In this document: one piece after another, positions 1 to 11,661 of the stretch
Layout of the letters: every line of letters starts with the position of its first letter
Position numbering within the stretch: the stretch's first letter is position 1
Assembly (NCBI GenBank): GCA_023333565.1
Contig: JAJKFH010003680.1
Coordinates: 2,232,001 to 2,296,000 of the forward strand
Direction of reading: 5' to 3'
DNA length: 64,000 nucleotides
Source of the DNA: Puffinus mauretanicus
Lineage: Eukaryota > Chordata > Aves > Procellariiformes > Procellariidae
Translations under genes and position numbers: made by a program
The notes under the pieces: generated by a model
Seen by the model: the letters and a program-made list of their open reading frames with translations, nothing else
What the model was told of the DNA's origin: nothing
Database searches by the model: none

Positions 1-3000
1 TGACGAGGAGACACCAACCACTTCAGAGTGGAGCCATGCCACCAGCTGCACCCGTGCGGCAACGGCGCAGCCACAGAAACACAGAGTTATGGCTGGCCAC
101 GCTCCTGCCTCGTTACAGAGGCATTTATGAACACTTCCAGTGAATGGATGCTTCCTAAAGGAGCCTAGAGTTTTGGCCAGGTGCCTATTACTTTCCTGCA
201 GGATTTCAGCCCCTGATGTTACAAGGACATGGTCAAGAAGCACAGGATTGCTGCAGGAAGGAGCGGTGCAGAGGGCTCCGTCCTGCTCACGCCCACCCCA
301 ACACCCGCCGAGCTCCAGCAGTGGTAACAGCTGTGCCCAGCTGTGCCCAGCCAAAAGTTTCAATTTACTGTGTCTTATTCAGCTGGTGGTGCCAGCCCAA
401 CAGTGAGCATCTGCCAGGGACATCCCCACCTTCTTCCTTGTACCACTGTCTTCACCCCACGGTGAGCTACCAAGAAGAGCCAAATTTTCAGAAAATCCAG
501 TGGGACCCTCTTACTTAAAAAATCAACAGTTTGCTGTCACTGAGAAAAGCAGCATCTCTCTGGCCCACAGCTTTGGTGCTCACATGAGCTCTGAGCAACC
601 TAACGCAACTCCAAAGCTGGCCTTGCTTTAGGCAAGGAGTTGGGCCATGCAACCTCCAGAGATCCCTTCTGACCCGAATTCTGTGATCTGAACTCGTGGT
701 TAATCATTTCAGCTCATTAAAGGAACAGAAAACTAATCAATGAAAGTTTTCTGCTGGCTGAACTGTCTTGTTTTGGGTCATACAGGCATCCAGGCCAGCA
801 CAAGAGAGGACAACACGGAGGAATGGGCCAGCTCCTCGGTGGGCCGGCTGGCATCGGATCAGTTTGGCTGCAGTGAGAAACATCACCCTAAAGATGTTAA
901 AATCAAACATTGCTGAACTCAGAGCCAAAGAAAAGATGGGCACCACTGACTAGGTTATTAATCACCAAAGGATTAGTTTAAACAAGAGTTCCAGGCTTCC
1001 TGCAGAAACAAAGAGAACTGACAGAGAATTCAAGACCTTAAGCTCTATTTCCTACTGCCAAAATATCCCTTGCCAGTTGACACACGGCACCAGCAGCACC
1101 TGCAGCTGCCCACCACACTGTGACTCAAACTATTATTTACAGAAGACTCTGTAAAGTTGCCGTCCACACTTTGAGGGTTAGCCCACAGAAAGCAGCATTT
1201 GTCACTCACCAGCTTATCTCAGGCTTGTCACAGCTTGAAGAAGACAAAACTATGTCCTTGGGATAAGAATAACAAAGCCAAAACTTGTACGAAAATACGG
1301 AACAGAAGAGTTAAAGATGGAGAACTGTTTCCTACCTTTCTCTCAGATACACCAGCTATTTATCAGTCTGCATTTACTAACAGCTGCTGGACCGCAAAAC
1401 CCGAAATCTCCATTTTACGTGCTAAGGGCTACTGTACTCTCAGATCCAGCCACAGCTTACACCCCTTTTCTCTAGAGATATCAGTAATGAGCATTACAGT
1501 GTCCCAAAACACAGGGGTGGTTTCTGAGAAGACTGAAAACGCCATCCATATCCATTTTAAAGCACCTATGAAGAATGCCCTGCAGGCCACCCGTCCAGTG
1601 GTTCTTTGGTGCTCCAGCTGCCCCTTGTCCCATCTTCAGCACTGCATGGTCAGAAGCATGACTCAAACAGATGGGTTAGAGAGACACATTTAAGACAAGC
1701 AAATTTGCCAGAGAACAGAAATCTTGTTGAGATCTGGCTGAATCCTTCCCTGGATGCAGCAGTTCAAACCTAGACATCCTGAGGGCTGGAGCCGGACAGG
1801 AACCTGAGTTCAGTGCCTGTCCGAGAGCAAGATGTGAAAGCTTCAAACCTTTGTGATTCTTCCCAAAGCAGAGACCATCATCACTGGCCACCACGAGCAC
1901 GACTGGGACATACATACAGGCCCTGGGAAGGCTCCAGACTTGGTACGTCCTGACCTCTCAGCAGGCTAGGCAGACATAACACAGGAGAAAAGGTCAGAGC
2001 ATGGGTGGGAGACGTGGGCTCCTTGCAAGGACAGGGATTAAGAACAATCCTCCAAATCCTGGAATTTAGAAGTCAGAATGCAATTATTCTGATAATGCAG
2101 TATTTCCTGCAGGGATTCCTGCTCTCCAGCCTAAAACGTCTGCTTGAGCTAAGGCTGAGAGATCAGAGGATATATCTCACACAATAATACAGCAAGAGGA
2201 TCCAAGCGCTGCATGATTTGGAATGTTCTAGATGTTCTCATGATCAGTTGTCTTAACTCCCAAAGATGCATTTTCTTTTTACACAAGATTTGTCTAGTTT
2301 CAGCTTTCGATTACTGAAACTTGCTGTTGCCTTCGCTGGAAGCCATGAGGTGCTTTATTCACTGATCCCCTCCCAGACCTCACTGGCCAGTGGTTACACA
2401 GCAGCACGCACAAAAATGCAAAACCATGGTCCCTAAAACTTTCTCCGTCCTGCTTGTCCTGACTATCAGGCTGCATTTCAATGTCTGTTTTTGGACAGGA
2501 CATCCATAGGCACATGAAGAAGAGCTTAAAACTAAAGCAATGTCTTAGGCATTTGTTGAACCTGAGAAAGGCTCTGAACATTCATCATGAGTGTCCCATT
2601 TCTTAAAGGCTTAAAAATCTGCACAGTCTGGAGCAGCAATTTTCTTATTTTAATCATTTGCATGCGCTTGGATGAGCTCTGTGCACTGCAGATGCCACTG
2701 TACATCCCACTGGCACAAGCTGTGCCATTTTTATGGTTGTTTTATTTACAAAAATATTGTATTACAAAAATATGTTTTTATTTACAAAAATAAAACAACT
2801 AAAAAAAAAACAAACAATCTCAAGAGTCACAGTGACACCGGCAACTGCTATTTGCTTTTTGTACAAGTCTTACATTTACAGTTCTCAAGGCAGCATTCCT
2901 GTGTGCCCTAAACCATATTGGTAATTACACTTGGCACCTTCTGAAGGCAGTGCAGCCAGGGATCTTAAAAACCTTCCCAGGAGTTCACTACACCTTGCAA

Positions 3001-3669
3001 CACATCTCAGAGATGCTGGGCAACACACTGACAGCCGGAGGTTTAGTGACTTGCCTGAAGTGCCAGACCAATAACAGTATTGCAAAACGTCCCAAGTGTC
3101 CTACCTCTAATTATAACCACACACAGATATGCGAAAAAGAACAACTGAAGATTGCAGTCGGCACTGTTGGAGCTGAAGACCAGAAAACCTCTATTCTGGA
3201 CCTGCAGGATCTGCTTACAGGAATCAAGCCCCAGACCTCACAACCCGAAGAGACCCCTGCAGCACCAAGGCTGCCCTTCTGCGCGTCACTCTCTGCCCAT
3301 CACCCAGACATTTGTTAAACCCAAGTAGCTAATTTTACCCAAGCAGAAAGTGCATCCGGCTAAAACATTCTCCGAAACAAAACTGAGGCTTTATCCAACA
3401 ACATGGCCCCCAAGAGGAATCTGACCTACTTGGGCAGAGCCAGTACAGCTTCTGTAACAGAAACCCGGCCTTGCAAACCTGGAAGGGTCTGGACTAGGCA
3501 GCGACCACGCGGACGGATGTGACACAGCCTACCTGCCTTTCCACAAAGCCTCCGAGATCCTCACCAAAGGCCTTTATAAAAACTAAAGAGCCATGGGATA
3601 AGAAGGAAGGTTTCTATAGGGACAAATCAAGGGTTAGAAGAGGTAGGGGCAAACAGTCATTCTTGCGGA

Positions 3670-3930
3670 GGAAAGAGGTCTACATGGAGTGCACAGGGAT
3701 CCGCAGCAGGATCTGCACTGCTCAACGTATTCATGAGTGACCTGTCGAGGGGATAAGCGAGGTGAGAAAGTTTTCTCATGATTCACTTCCCAGGACGGTG
3801 GCAGCCCATGAGCAGCTCCAGAGAGAAGCTAGGATACTGAGTTTCAGGGCAAGAAAACGGCAGGTATCACGCCAATAAATATAAAGCAATGAGTGTGGAG
3901 AAAAGCACTCCTACCTTCAGAGGCAAAATG
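3670..3930 (+). mobile_element. Degenerate CR1 LINE fragment (reverse transcriptase region)
   Basis: From 3,718 the plus strand reads LLNVFMSDLSRG and then a stop. This parallels the conserved LFNIFINDL-type motif of CR1 reverse transcriptase. The following DNA keeps the order of the CR1 consensus, including a relic of the 'gcaacaaaatggcagatgaa' stretch near 3,850. Many stops and indels show it is old and inactive. Confidence 0.6.
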
Positions 3931-4559
3931 ACGAGCTCTGAGCTGCCTGGTGCTCCTTCAGGAGGGAGAATTTGGGCTGTAACATTCACTGCACAAGAAC
4001 ATCACCTCAAAGCACAGCAGTGGCCAGAAAGAGCCAGGGAAAAAGATTCCACTTTGGAAAAATGAGAGATCAGGATGTTGGACGTCACGGTAGAAACCAA
4101 CTGAACAGAAATCTTCATTACACTGGTTAAAAATCAAGCAAAAAGCCCCCAAATCTGCGGCTGATCTCTGGATTCTCGTTTCCACAGAGTTCCAGCCTTT
4201 CCGGGGATATCTTCAGCCAGGGCTAAGCTCTGCCTTGCCCCGCTGCGTGTTGAGAGCCACCTGAGTCTGCCCTTCACTGATTCTGTTCAGAAAACTCTTT
4301 GATCAGATTGAGCATTTTTAAGAGTTCCTTCACACTGCTTTGGCTCTTCTGCTTAGCATACAATGCAAAATATCTTTTAATGTTTTTAACTGGTTTCCAG
4401 CATCATTTCAGAGACAGTAACTCTTATTATTACTTAGTAGTTATCGACGCTTTTTAGAGTATAAACATACGTGTGCAGTTATTTCTCAGTGCAGGGGGAA
4501 AGTGCTTTGAGACCCCGCACAACAAGTGTTACGGATGTGCCACACAATAGACTTATTCA

Positions 4560-4720
4560 TCAAAATGCCCTGGGGGTCAGCACAGTCCCCATTCTGCTGA
4601 TGGCAAAATAAACAGAGCTAAGTGACTGGCTCATGATCAGAGACAAAGACAGTGACAGAGCTGTGAAGAGCAAGGATGCCCAAATCACTGTCCTCAGCAA
4701 AAGTAATTTTCAGTTTAGCG
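4560..4720 (+). mobile_element. Ancient MIR-type (CORE) SINE fragment
   Basis: The order of the pieces ccccatt...gatgg, agctaagtgactggctca, then agtgacagagctg follows the MIR pattern 'cagatggggaaactgaggc / taagtgacttgcccaagg / agtggcagagctgggatt'. It is strongly diverged, as expected of an amniote-age element in a bird. Confidence 0.5.
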
Positions 4721-7700
4721 CTGAGCACACAGATTTACTTAGTCCCAAAACCCAGGTCTTAATTTCTCCCCCATACAGGAAAGAAATTAACTGCCTTGTA
4801 TCACTGGGTAACGTTATAAAGTGAATGGGTAAACTGAGTCATGCATCTTTTTTATAAAATACTGCAAAGGCCAGCATTTGGATAAGGGAAAACAGCATCA
4901 TGCCTGCTACCACTGGAGCAGCCAAGCAAGCTTCTCCCCGAATAGCAGCTCGTAAGCCCCTCATCTTTCAGCACGTTTGCTGTGGAACATCTGCACAACC
5001 AGCGATAAACTCCTCACGCTGCCAATTATACGGCTGGAGCTTGTAGGAACAGCACATTCCTGCTTCTTCAGCCCCTCTTTTCCCTGCCATCCCCTCTTCC
5101 ATCTCCCAGAAGGCAAAGCAAAGGACCAGAAAGACCATGCTGGGAATGGACCTGGCATTTACACCACGGAGAAAAATGGCAGTTTTGGACACTGGGGCTG
5201 GTTCAAGGGATTTAGCATGCATATCTGGATTGCACAGGAAGCCCTCAATGGAATTACAGCCCATACAGCACTGTTATTTATTCTATGCCAAGTAACCTCA
5301 CCACCCTTAGAGAAATACTCGCTTGTATGAGCCAGTGTCCAGCAATCTTTGCAGCCCATTTTTACAAAGCTGGTGGCCTTGGCTTGCAGTCTCTGTGCCA
5401 GCACCGTTTTTTATTTCTCCAGTGCTCAGACAACTTAACTCTGGGTCCAGTTCTGCAAGGCCACTTGGACGTTCCTTTGCAGGTGCAGCTACCAGCTCCC
5501 CCAGCCCGTCTGGAACACAGTTGCTCCTCCTAGCCCAGCTACCAGGTCGGACAATAAGGAGGTGCAATGAGCCTACCGGGGCATATGGTCCAAATGCAGA
5601 GGACTAGCACATGCCAATTTTGTCTGTAATCACCCTCTTCACATCCCAAATCAGCAGTTTTCCTCCTGTCCCCATCCCACTACCTCTTATTCCAAATAAA
5701 CTGGCTGCAACACACCCTGGGTTCTTGCTTGCTGTGATCCCCTATTAGTCTCATCTTCTCCGGGCCACTGCAAAAATAAAGCTGTTGTAAGAGTGTGTTG
5801 TTTTAATCAGCTGTGAAGCAGCTATGGAATTAAAACAGAGAAATTCTGAACTACAAAAAGGAGACGAGAACTGAGTTGGGCAGCTCCAGCGTGAGAAACG
5901 CATCAGCAGAGTTGAAACTCAAGCTCCTGACTGAGGGGATGCACTAGCAGGTGAAAGAAGACATACAGGGGCAATCAGGGAGCTCCAAGAGAAACGGCAA
6001 TTCCAATATTTACTGGCAAAGTCAGAACAAAATCAAGTAAAAATCTGAACTTCAATACTCGAGCTTAATTTGATTACCCCAAAGCTAGGCTGAGATCACC
6101 TCCTGCATGAGAGCGCCCATGGACTTATCTCCATGCCCCGTTTTCCCTTATCCATGGTGAGTACCCCAGCAGCAACTGCAGGAGCCCACCTGTGACCCCC
6201 TGGAGCTGTTCAGTAGATGATACGTGAGCAGAACTGGCACCTTTGGTCCTGACACAGACACCGACACCGACAACATAAATAAACTCATTTCCACACCTCA
6301 GGAAAACCATCGTACTGCAGCTCTTCCAGGCTTAGTGCTTCAGGAGAGGCCATCAGCAGAGCATGTACCCAGAGAGGGCTGCCAAAAGCACCAAGGATGG
6401 CTGACACATGTCTGGTCCACGTAGCAGTCCTCAAGAAAATCCCAGAGACATGGTCTTAGGAAGCAGCCAACCTGGGTAAGACTTCAGCTTGTGGAAGCAT
6501 GCCCAAGCCAACCTGAACTACACCTGCAGCAGGACAAAGGTCACTACTTTCTTTACAGATTTACAGCCCGCGGTAAGTTTGCAACGGCATGGCTATACTG
6601 CTATTTATATCCAGCTAGCTCAAGGACATATATTCAGTGAAAATACGTGGCATGAGAGGTTACCACAGTCAATCTACTGACAGATCACGTCTTCTGCCCC
6701 TGGGAGTTAATTATCAGTGGGTTTCCAAAGCCCCATGTTGAGAATCAAAATGTTTCTGTTCTCTTGGCGTATTCAGGCTATTCAGGACTGTTCCTGGGGT
6801 TTCTGCGTGTTCTGATCTTCTCTGAAGCTCTTTTTTTAGCTTTGGCTTCCTGGTTAAATATTAGCAGAACACCTTCAACATATCAGTGCACAAAGAACAA
6901 GGGGATTGCTAGGTGGGTGAGGTTTATTCCACCTTTTGTTTTTTTTTAAAGCTGTTCAGAAGTTATAAAAATACCAAAGATCAAGAGGAGAATTGTGACA
7001 AGCTGCAAAAGGTCCAATCTTTGTAACAAGTGGGGCTGTATATTCACTATGAAGTTCCTAGATTCAATAAAAATGCACGCCGTGGCAACCTGTTCACCAA
7101 AGTGAGGGGCAGAGCTGGGCTCAACAGCATTTACTTCCCCTCTCCAAAAACTGGGGAGGAAACAAAAAAATGAAGAAACTACCCAGTAGGTCATGAGAAG
7201 ATAATGTAACGTTCTTGCTCCCACAACATCACTGTGAAAAATCCCACCAAAATGGGCCCATTTCTCCTATGTGTGCATACGCTGCTCCGATCACAACCAT
7301 CCCACTGACCACGCGCAGCCTTTACAGACCTTTGTGAGAAGAGTCTGGTTGATCGTTCTGGTTCCTCTGGCACTTGCCCGCATCAGAATCAGCATCCCTA
7401 CAAGGGACCAAGCTCCTGTCACCAACGGCTGGCATATGTGTGCTGGTGACAGGCAGAAACTAGGTGTGGAGCCCTAAATCCCCGATGCGAAGCTTCTTAA
7501 TACTAAGTGTTTAAAACACTTCATCTAGACGGGAAACTGTGCTCTCCCTGTGGCTCTCCTAACTGGGCATACTTTAGGCTTATTTAACATTGCTTCCAAA
7601 CCTGGCAGCAGAGGATGGTTAGGCAGAGACACCAGGCCTGCTTGTAATCAGCGGCTCAGGACATCCTGAGCTAGACACTTCTAGACCCACAGAAATAAAA

Positions 7701-8989
7701 GCCCTGGACCACTGCTCTTCCTTGAGTTTGTCCAATTCCATCCTGAAAGCACTCAGACCTTCAGCCTACACAAGCTTCATGCACAGCCTTGCACCACGTC
7801 CCATCAGCAGAAGCATTGTTACTGGTCAGAGATCTTGCAGAAATGGAGCGGTGACCCCAGCGTCATTCACCCAAAGAGAGGAAGGTTTCAACAGCGATGC
7901 TCCTGTAGAAGTGTCCTGCAAAGACTCAGTAATGTCCTGAGATTTTGAAACCCTGTTTTGGGCTAGGAAGCAGGATGGAAAAGGGAAGGAAACATCCTGA
8001 ATACAACCCAGACTCTCTGGGTTATGAAATATTTCAGAATATTTTAGAATAAAACACATGAGGAAAAGTCAAGCTGGGAGGAAGGCCGAGACCCTGGTAT
8101 TAAAGACAGGCTGGGGGATGGTGGAAACTTTGCCCTTCCCAGGTCAGCTTCTTCTCAGAGGCTCTTGCCAGCCCCAAGACATCACACAGTAGCATCAGGT
8201 CTCTGACATGCCAGATTCACTGTTCCTGCTGAGCCACAGATTTGCGTTTGCAAATCACCACGGGCACCGTCAGCATCCAAAGAGGGTCGGGGGAGCAGCA
8301 CACCCTCCCGCAGTGCTGCTCTTGTCCAAGCCCCCAGACCTCCAAAGCCAATGTGTATTCCAGGACACACATGCGAGCCGAGCCAGGATTACTGCCAAGC
8401 ACCTTGGCTCTGTGCTCCAAACAGCTCAAGAGTTTTTCTTGGGATCTTCCAACAGTCGTCTCAAAAGAAGCAACCCCAAGATACCACAGCTGCATGTGTA
8501 TTAGACTCGCAGATAAAAGAGAAAATGCTGAACTTCTTTGTGTAACCTTCTCCCACATGTAGAGGTACATAAGCTCTACCTGTGAGGTCCCAAATCCAGC
8601 CACTCCAACACAAACAAACATCACCCAGCTTGATGTATGAGCTCCAAATCCCAGCTCAGTCCTGAAGTGACAGTAATTAATATTTTTCCACCTCCTCCAG
8701 GCAGTAAAGCACAGGAGATCACCTGAGCATCACCCTGCCAGCTACTCCTGATGAAGCACCTCCGCCCACCGCTGTGTTCTCGTCCCGTAAGAAGAAGAGA
8801 AACCAAGTAACATCAAAAATAAAGAAAAGTCATAAAATACACATTACCTTCACCCATGGGCAGAAAATCTAGCATCTGATCATCATCATCATTCGAAGAC
8901 ACCAAGCAGTTAACCAATAAACCACATGGCAGCAACGGTGGCCAGAGATGAAGAACTTCATGAACTTTCTATCCAGGGTCAGCATTTTG

Positions 8990-9430
8990 TGCCTCCGTTA
9001 CCTCCCGGCGTTACCGCGGCGGGCGCAGCACCCAGGCAAGGGCCGGCCAGGCCCTGCCGGCATGCTCCGCTCTCTTCGGCGGCACGGTCGGGCTGTGCAA
9101 CGCATGCAACGGATGGCGAGTCCAGGAGTGGATGCGAGCTCCACTTCAACATATCCCCATGGTAACTATCTAAAACTATTAACTTTTGCTTGCTTTGCAA
9201 GGGAAATGCTCTCGAGGCAGCCAAGCCCGGGGAGAGGGAGCAGCGTGCTGACAGCTCGCCGCAGACCCGGGCGAAGGCAGTCAAGGCAAGTGCCTGCTGT
9301 TTAACCGCGCCGAGCACCAGGCTCTGCAGCGCGCTCGCTGCAGCTCCCCGTCGGCCTTGGCACAGCGGCCGGGAGGACGTGCTCCGCATTAGCTCTCCCG
9401 ACCCGGCTGGGCCTGGGGCCTCTCCGCCAG
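8990..9430. promoter_or_regulatory. Intronic CpG-rich block
   Basis: CpG dinucleotides are dense here compared with the flanking intron (for example ccggcgttaccgcggcgggcgc near 9,005, given in part, and the gcgccgagc region near 9,307). No recognisable exon is associated. It could be an intragenic CpG island with promoter or enhancer activity, or simply GC-rich DNA. Confidence 0.4.
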
Positions 9431-10080
9431 CTGGGCTGGTGCCAAGGCAGCAACTCCACTCCTCCAAATTCCAGTGCAGGAGCTGCTTCCAGCTCTGCCC
9501 GCCCAGCCTTAACGCTTTCACTGCTGCCCCTCTCCCACACCCAGCACGGCATCACCCCCCTCTCTGTTACGGAGGATCCAGAAGGGTGGAAAAGGGTGTA
9601 ACGAACCCACCAGGGAACTCCAGAGGAACCCGGCATCAGCCAGAGGTATGGCCCAAACGGAGGAATGGCGCAAGGACCTTCTGACATACGGACTTTGACA
9701 GTGATACTTCTGACTGTGGGCAGGTTGCGGCAGGTTGCTGCAGGCTGCGTGTGTCCCTGCGTCCTTGTTTTTAAGGTTAGATTACTTCCCTGCCCTCCGG
9801 CAGTGATCTACCAAACATGGGCGAGCAGACTAAAGGGACGCTATTACCGCGGAGGAAGTGCGCGTATGCAGGTGCGTGGAGGGAAGGTCCTAGCGCAGGC
9901 ATGGATTGAGTTTGGATTTCTCAGGACCTGGAGAACGAGCTGCAGGGAAGACTGTCCCTGCTACAGCATCTTCCAGCAGCAGTGCTGTTGGGATCGTGTA
10001 CACAGCCACCAGCGCATAGCCGTACGCAGGGCTCCTGGGGGGTCCTGTAAACGTCTCACACTTTTTGAGGCAAATCACAG

Positions 10081-10129
10081 CTGATACTGTAGCATAAACC
10101 TGATCATACCTGATACTGTAGCATAAACC
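10081..10129. repeat. Short direct duplication, 29-bp period
   Basis: The 20-mer ctgatactgtagcataaacc occurs at 10,081-10,100 and again at 10,110-10,129 with a 9-bp spacer. It is a small local duplication. Confidence 0.9.
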
Positions 10130-11080
10130 CTAGAAAAATGCACGCATTTCTTTGAAATTTAAAACTAGTGTGTAAATAAAAGAGTTCTATATGCTTTCTT
10201 GTGTAAAGACCCAGACCTGGCAGAAAATCTCAGAGATTCCTGCGCCCACAATCAGCATGTATAGGCAGAAAGCCCTGATCCCATCTGCTCAGTCCCTTTT
10301 TCCCAGCCTGCGGCCCTTTACCTGGCATAGATAGACTTCTTGGTGCATCACCTCCTCGGGTGAAGACCTCAGAGCTGGAAGCTGCCTCGCAGAGGTACCT
10401 GACAAGACCCCGGTTTGGTTTCTTTTCCCCCAGGGGCTCACAGCTCTCCATCCCACAAACCACTTCAGAAAGGAAAATAATGTCTCATGGATCCTCTTCC
10501 AACGTGTGTTTCCGTCACTACAAAGGACTGAACTTCCCTCTAGTCTGTGATCGGCTGTGAAAACCCAATTTTCCCATGGATAACAGAAGCAGACACCTCT
10601 CCTCTCTTCAAGGCCTCTGCTGATGGGGGATTTCCCTCATCCCACCTCCCTGCTAAGGGCAGGTGGCCCCGGAAACTACAATCATTAACCAGCCTCTTAT
10701 CTCTTTCTTCTTTCTTCTCAGTGATTTTTATCATGGTCTCGGACTTCCCTCTTCAATCCGTTTTGCCCTGAACCTTAGCAGCGGCACCTCCATTTGTGTG
10801 TGCGTCTCTCTCACTCTCTTTCTCCCCAGACATGATTTAAAGTAACTAAGCAACAATCCTCATTCTTTAGGTCGATCCCAAGTATTGATTTTCTGTACTG
10901 CTTATAATGGAGAGGGACTCTCCAAAGCAGCTTTCCAAATCTGTGCTCCACTTATGTCAGTGACCTGTGAACAGGATTGTTTCTGTCCTGTTTAAGAGCC
11001 ATGAAAGCTTGAGTTGCTCACAGATTCCCCAAGGAGCAGGAAGTTTAGGAAAATGCCGGCAAAAAGTTTTTCAAAAGTAC

Positions 11081-11661
11081 TGTACTGGTTTTGGCTGGGC
11101 TAGAGCTAACTTTCTTTAATAATAGCTTACACGGTTCTGTGTTTTGGATTTGCAACCAAAACAGTGTTGGTAACACACCCATGTTTTAGCTGTTGCTGAA
11201 CCAGGCTTGCACAGTGCCAAGGTCTTCTCTGTTTCTCGTGGTGCCTGGCCAGCACATAGGCTGGGGTGCACAAGCAGCTGGGAGGGGGCACAGCCGGGAC
11301 AGCTGACCCCAACTGACCCAAGGGATATTCCATACCATATGGCGTCATGCTCAGCATGTAAAGCTGGGGGAAGAAGAAGGAAGAGAGGATGTTCAGAGTT
11401 ATGGCGTTTGTCTTCCCAAGTCACCGTTATGCGTGATGGAGCCCTGCTTTCCAGTGGGAAGCCCTGCCTGCTGATGGGAAGCCCTGAACGAATGCCTGGC
11501 TTTGCCTTGCACGTACAGCTTTTGCTTTACCTACTAAACTGTCTTTATCTCAACCCACCAGTTTTCACACTTTTACTCTTCCGATTCTCTGTCCCATCCT
11601 GCTGGGAGGGTGAGCGAGCAGCTGGGGGGGCTCAGCTGCCCACTGGGGCTAACCCACAACA
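11081..11661 (+). mobile_element. Solo LTR of an avian endogenous retrovirus
   Basis: The element starts TGtactggttttggctggg and ends ggggctaacccacaaCA. Between them lie segments characteristic of a common neoavian ERV LTR family: gctgggagggggcacagccg, ccataccatatggcgtcatg, a TATA-box relic (catgtaaagctgggg), and aaactgtctttatctcaacc near the polyadenylation region. I associate it with the TguLTR5-like group from memory. No internal retroviral sequence follows and no clear target-site duplication is seen, so this is a solo LTR formed by recombination. About 581 bp. Confidence 0.85.

Noticed and set aside
7700..7830. Possible L3/CR1 3' region (ctttcagc-like and gtccaattccatcctgaa-like pieces)
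   Set aside because: Similarity is limited to short words without a consistent order over length; too weak to call.
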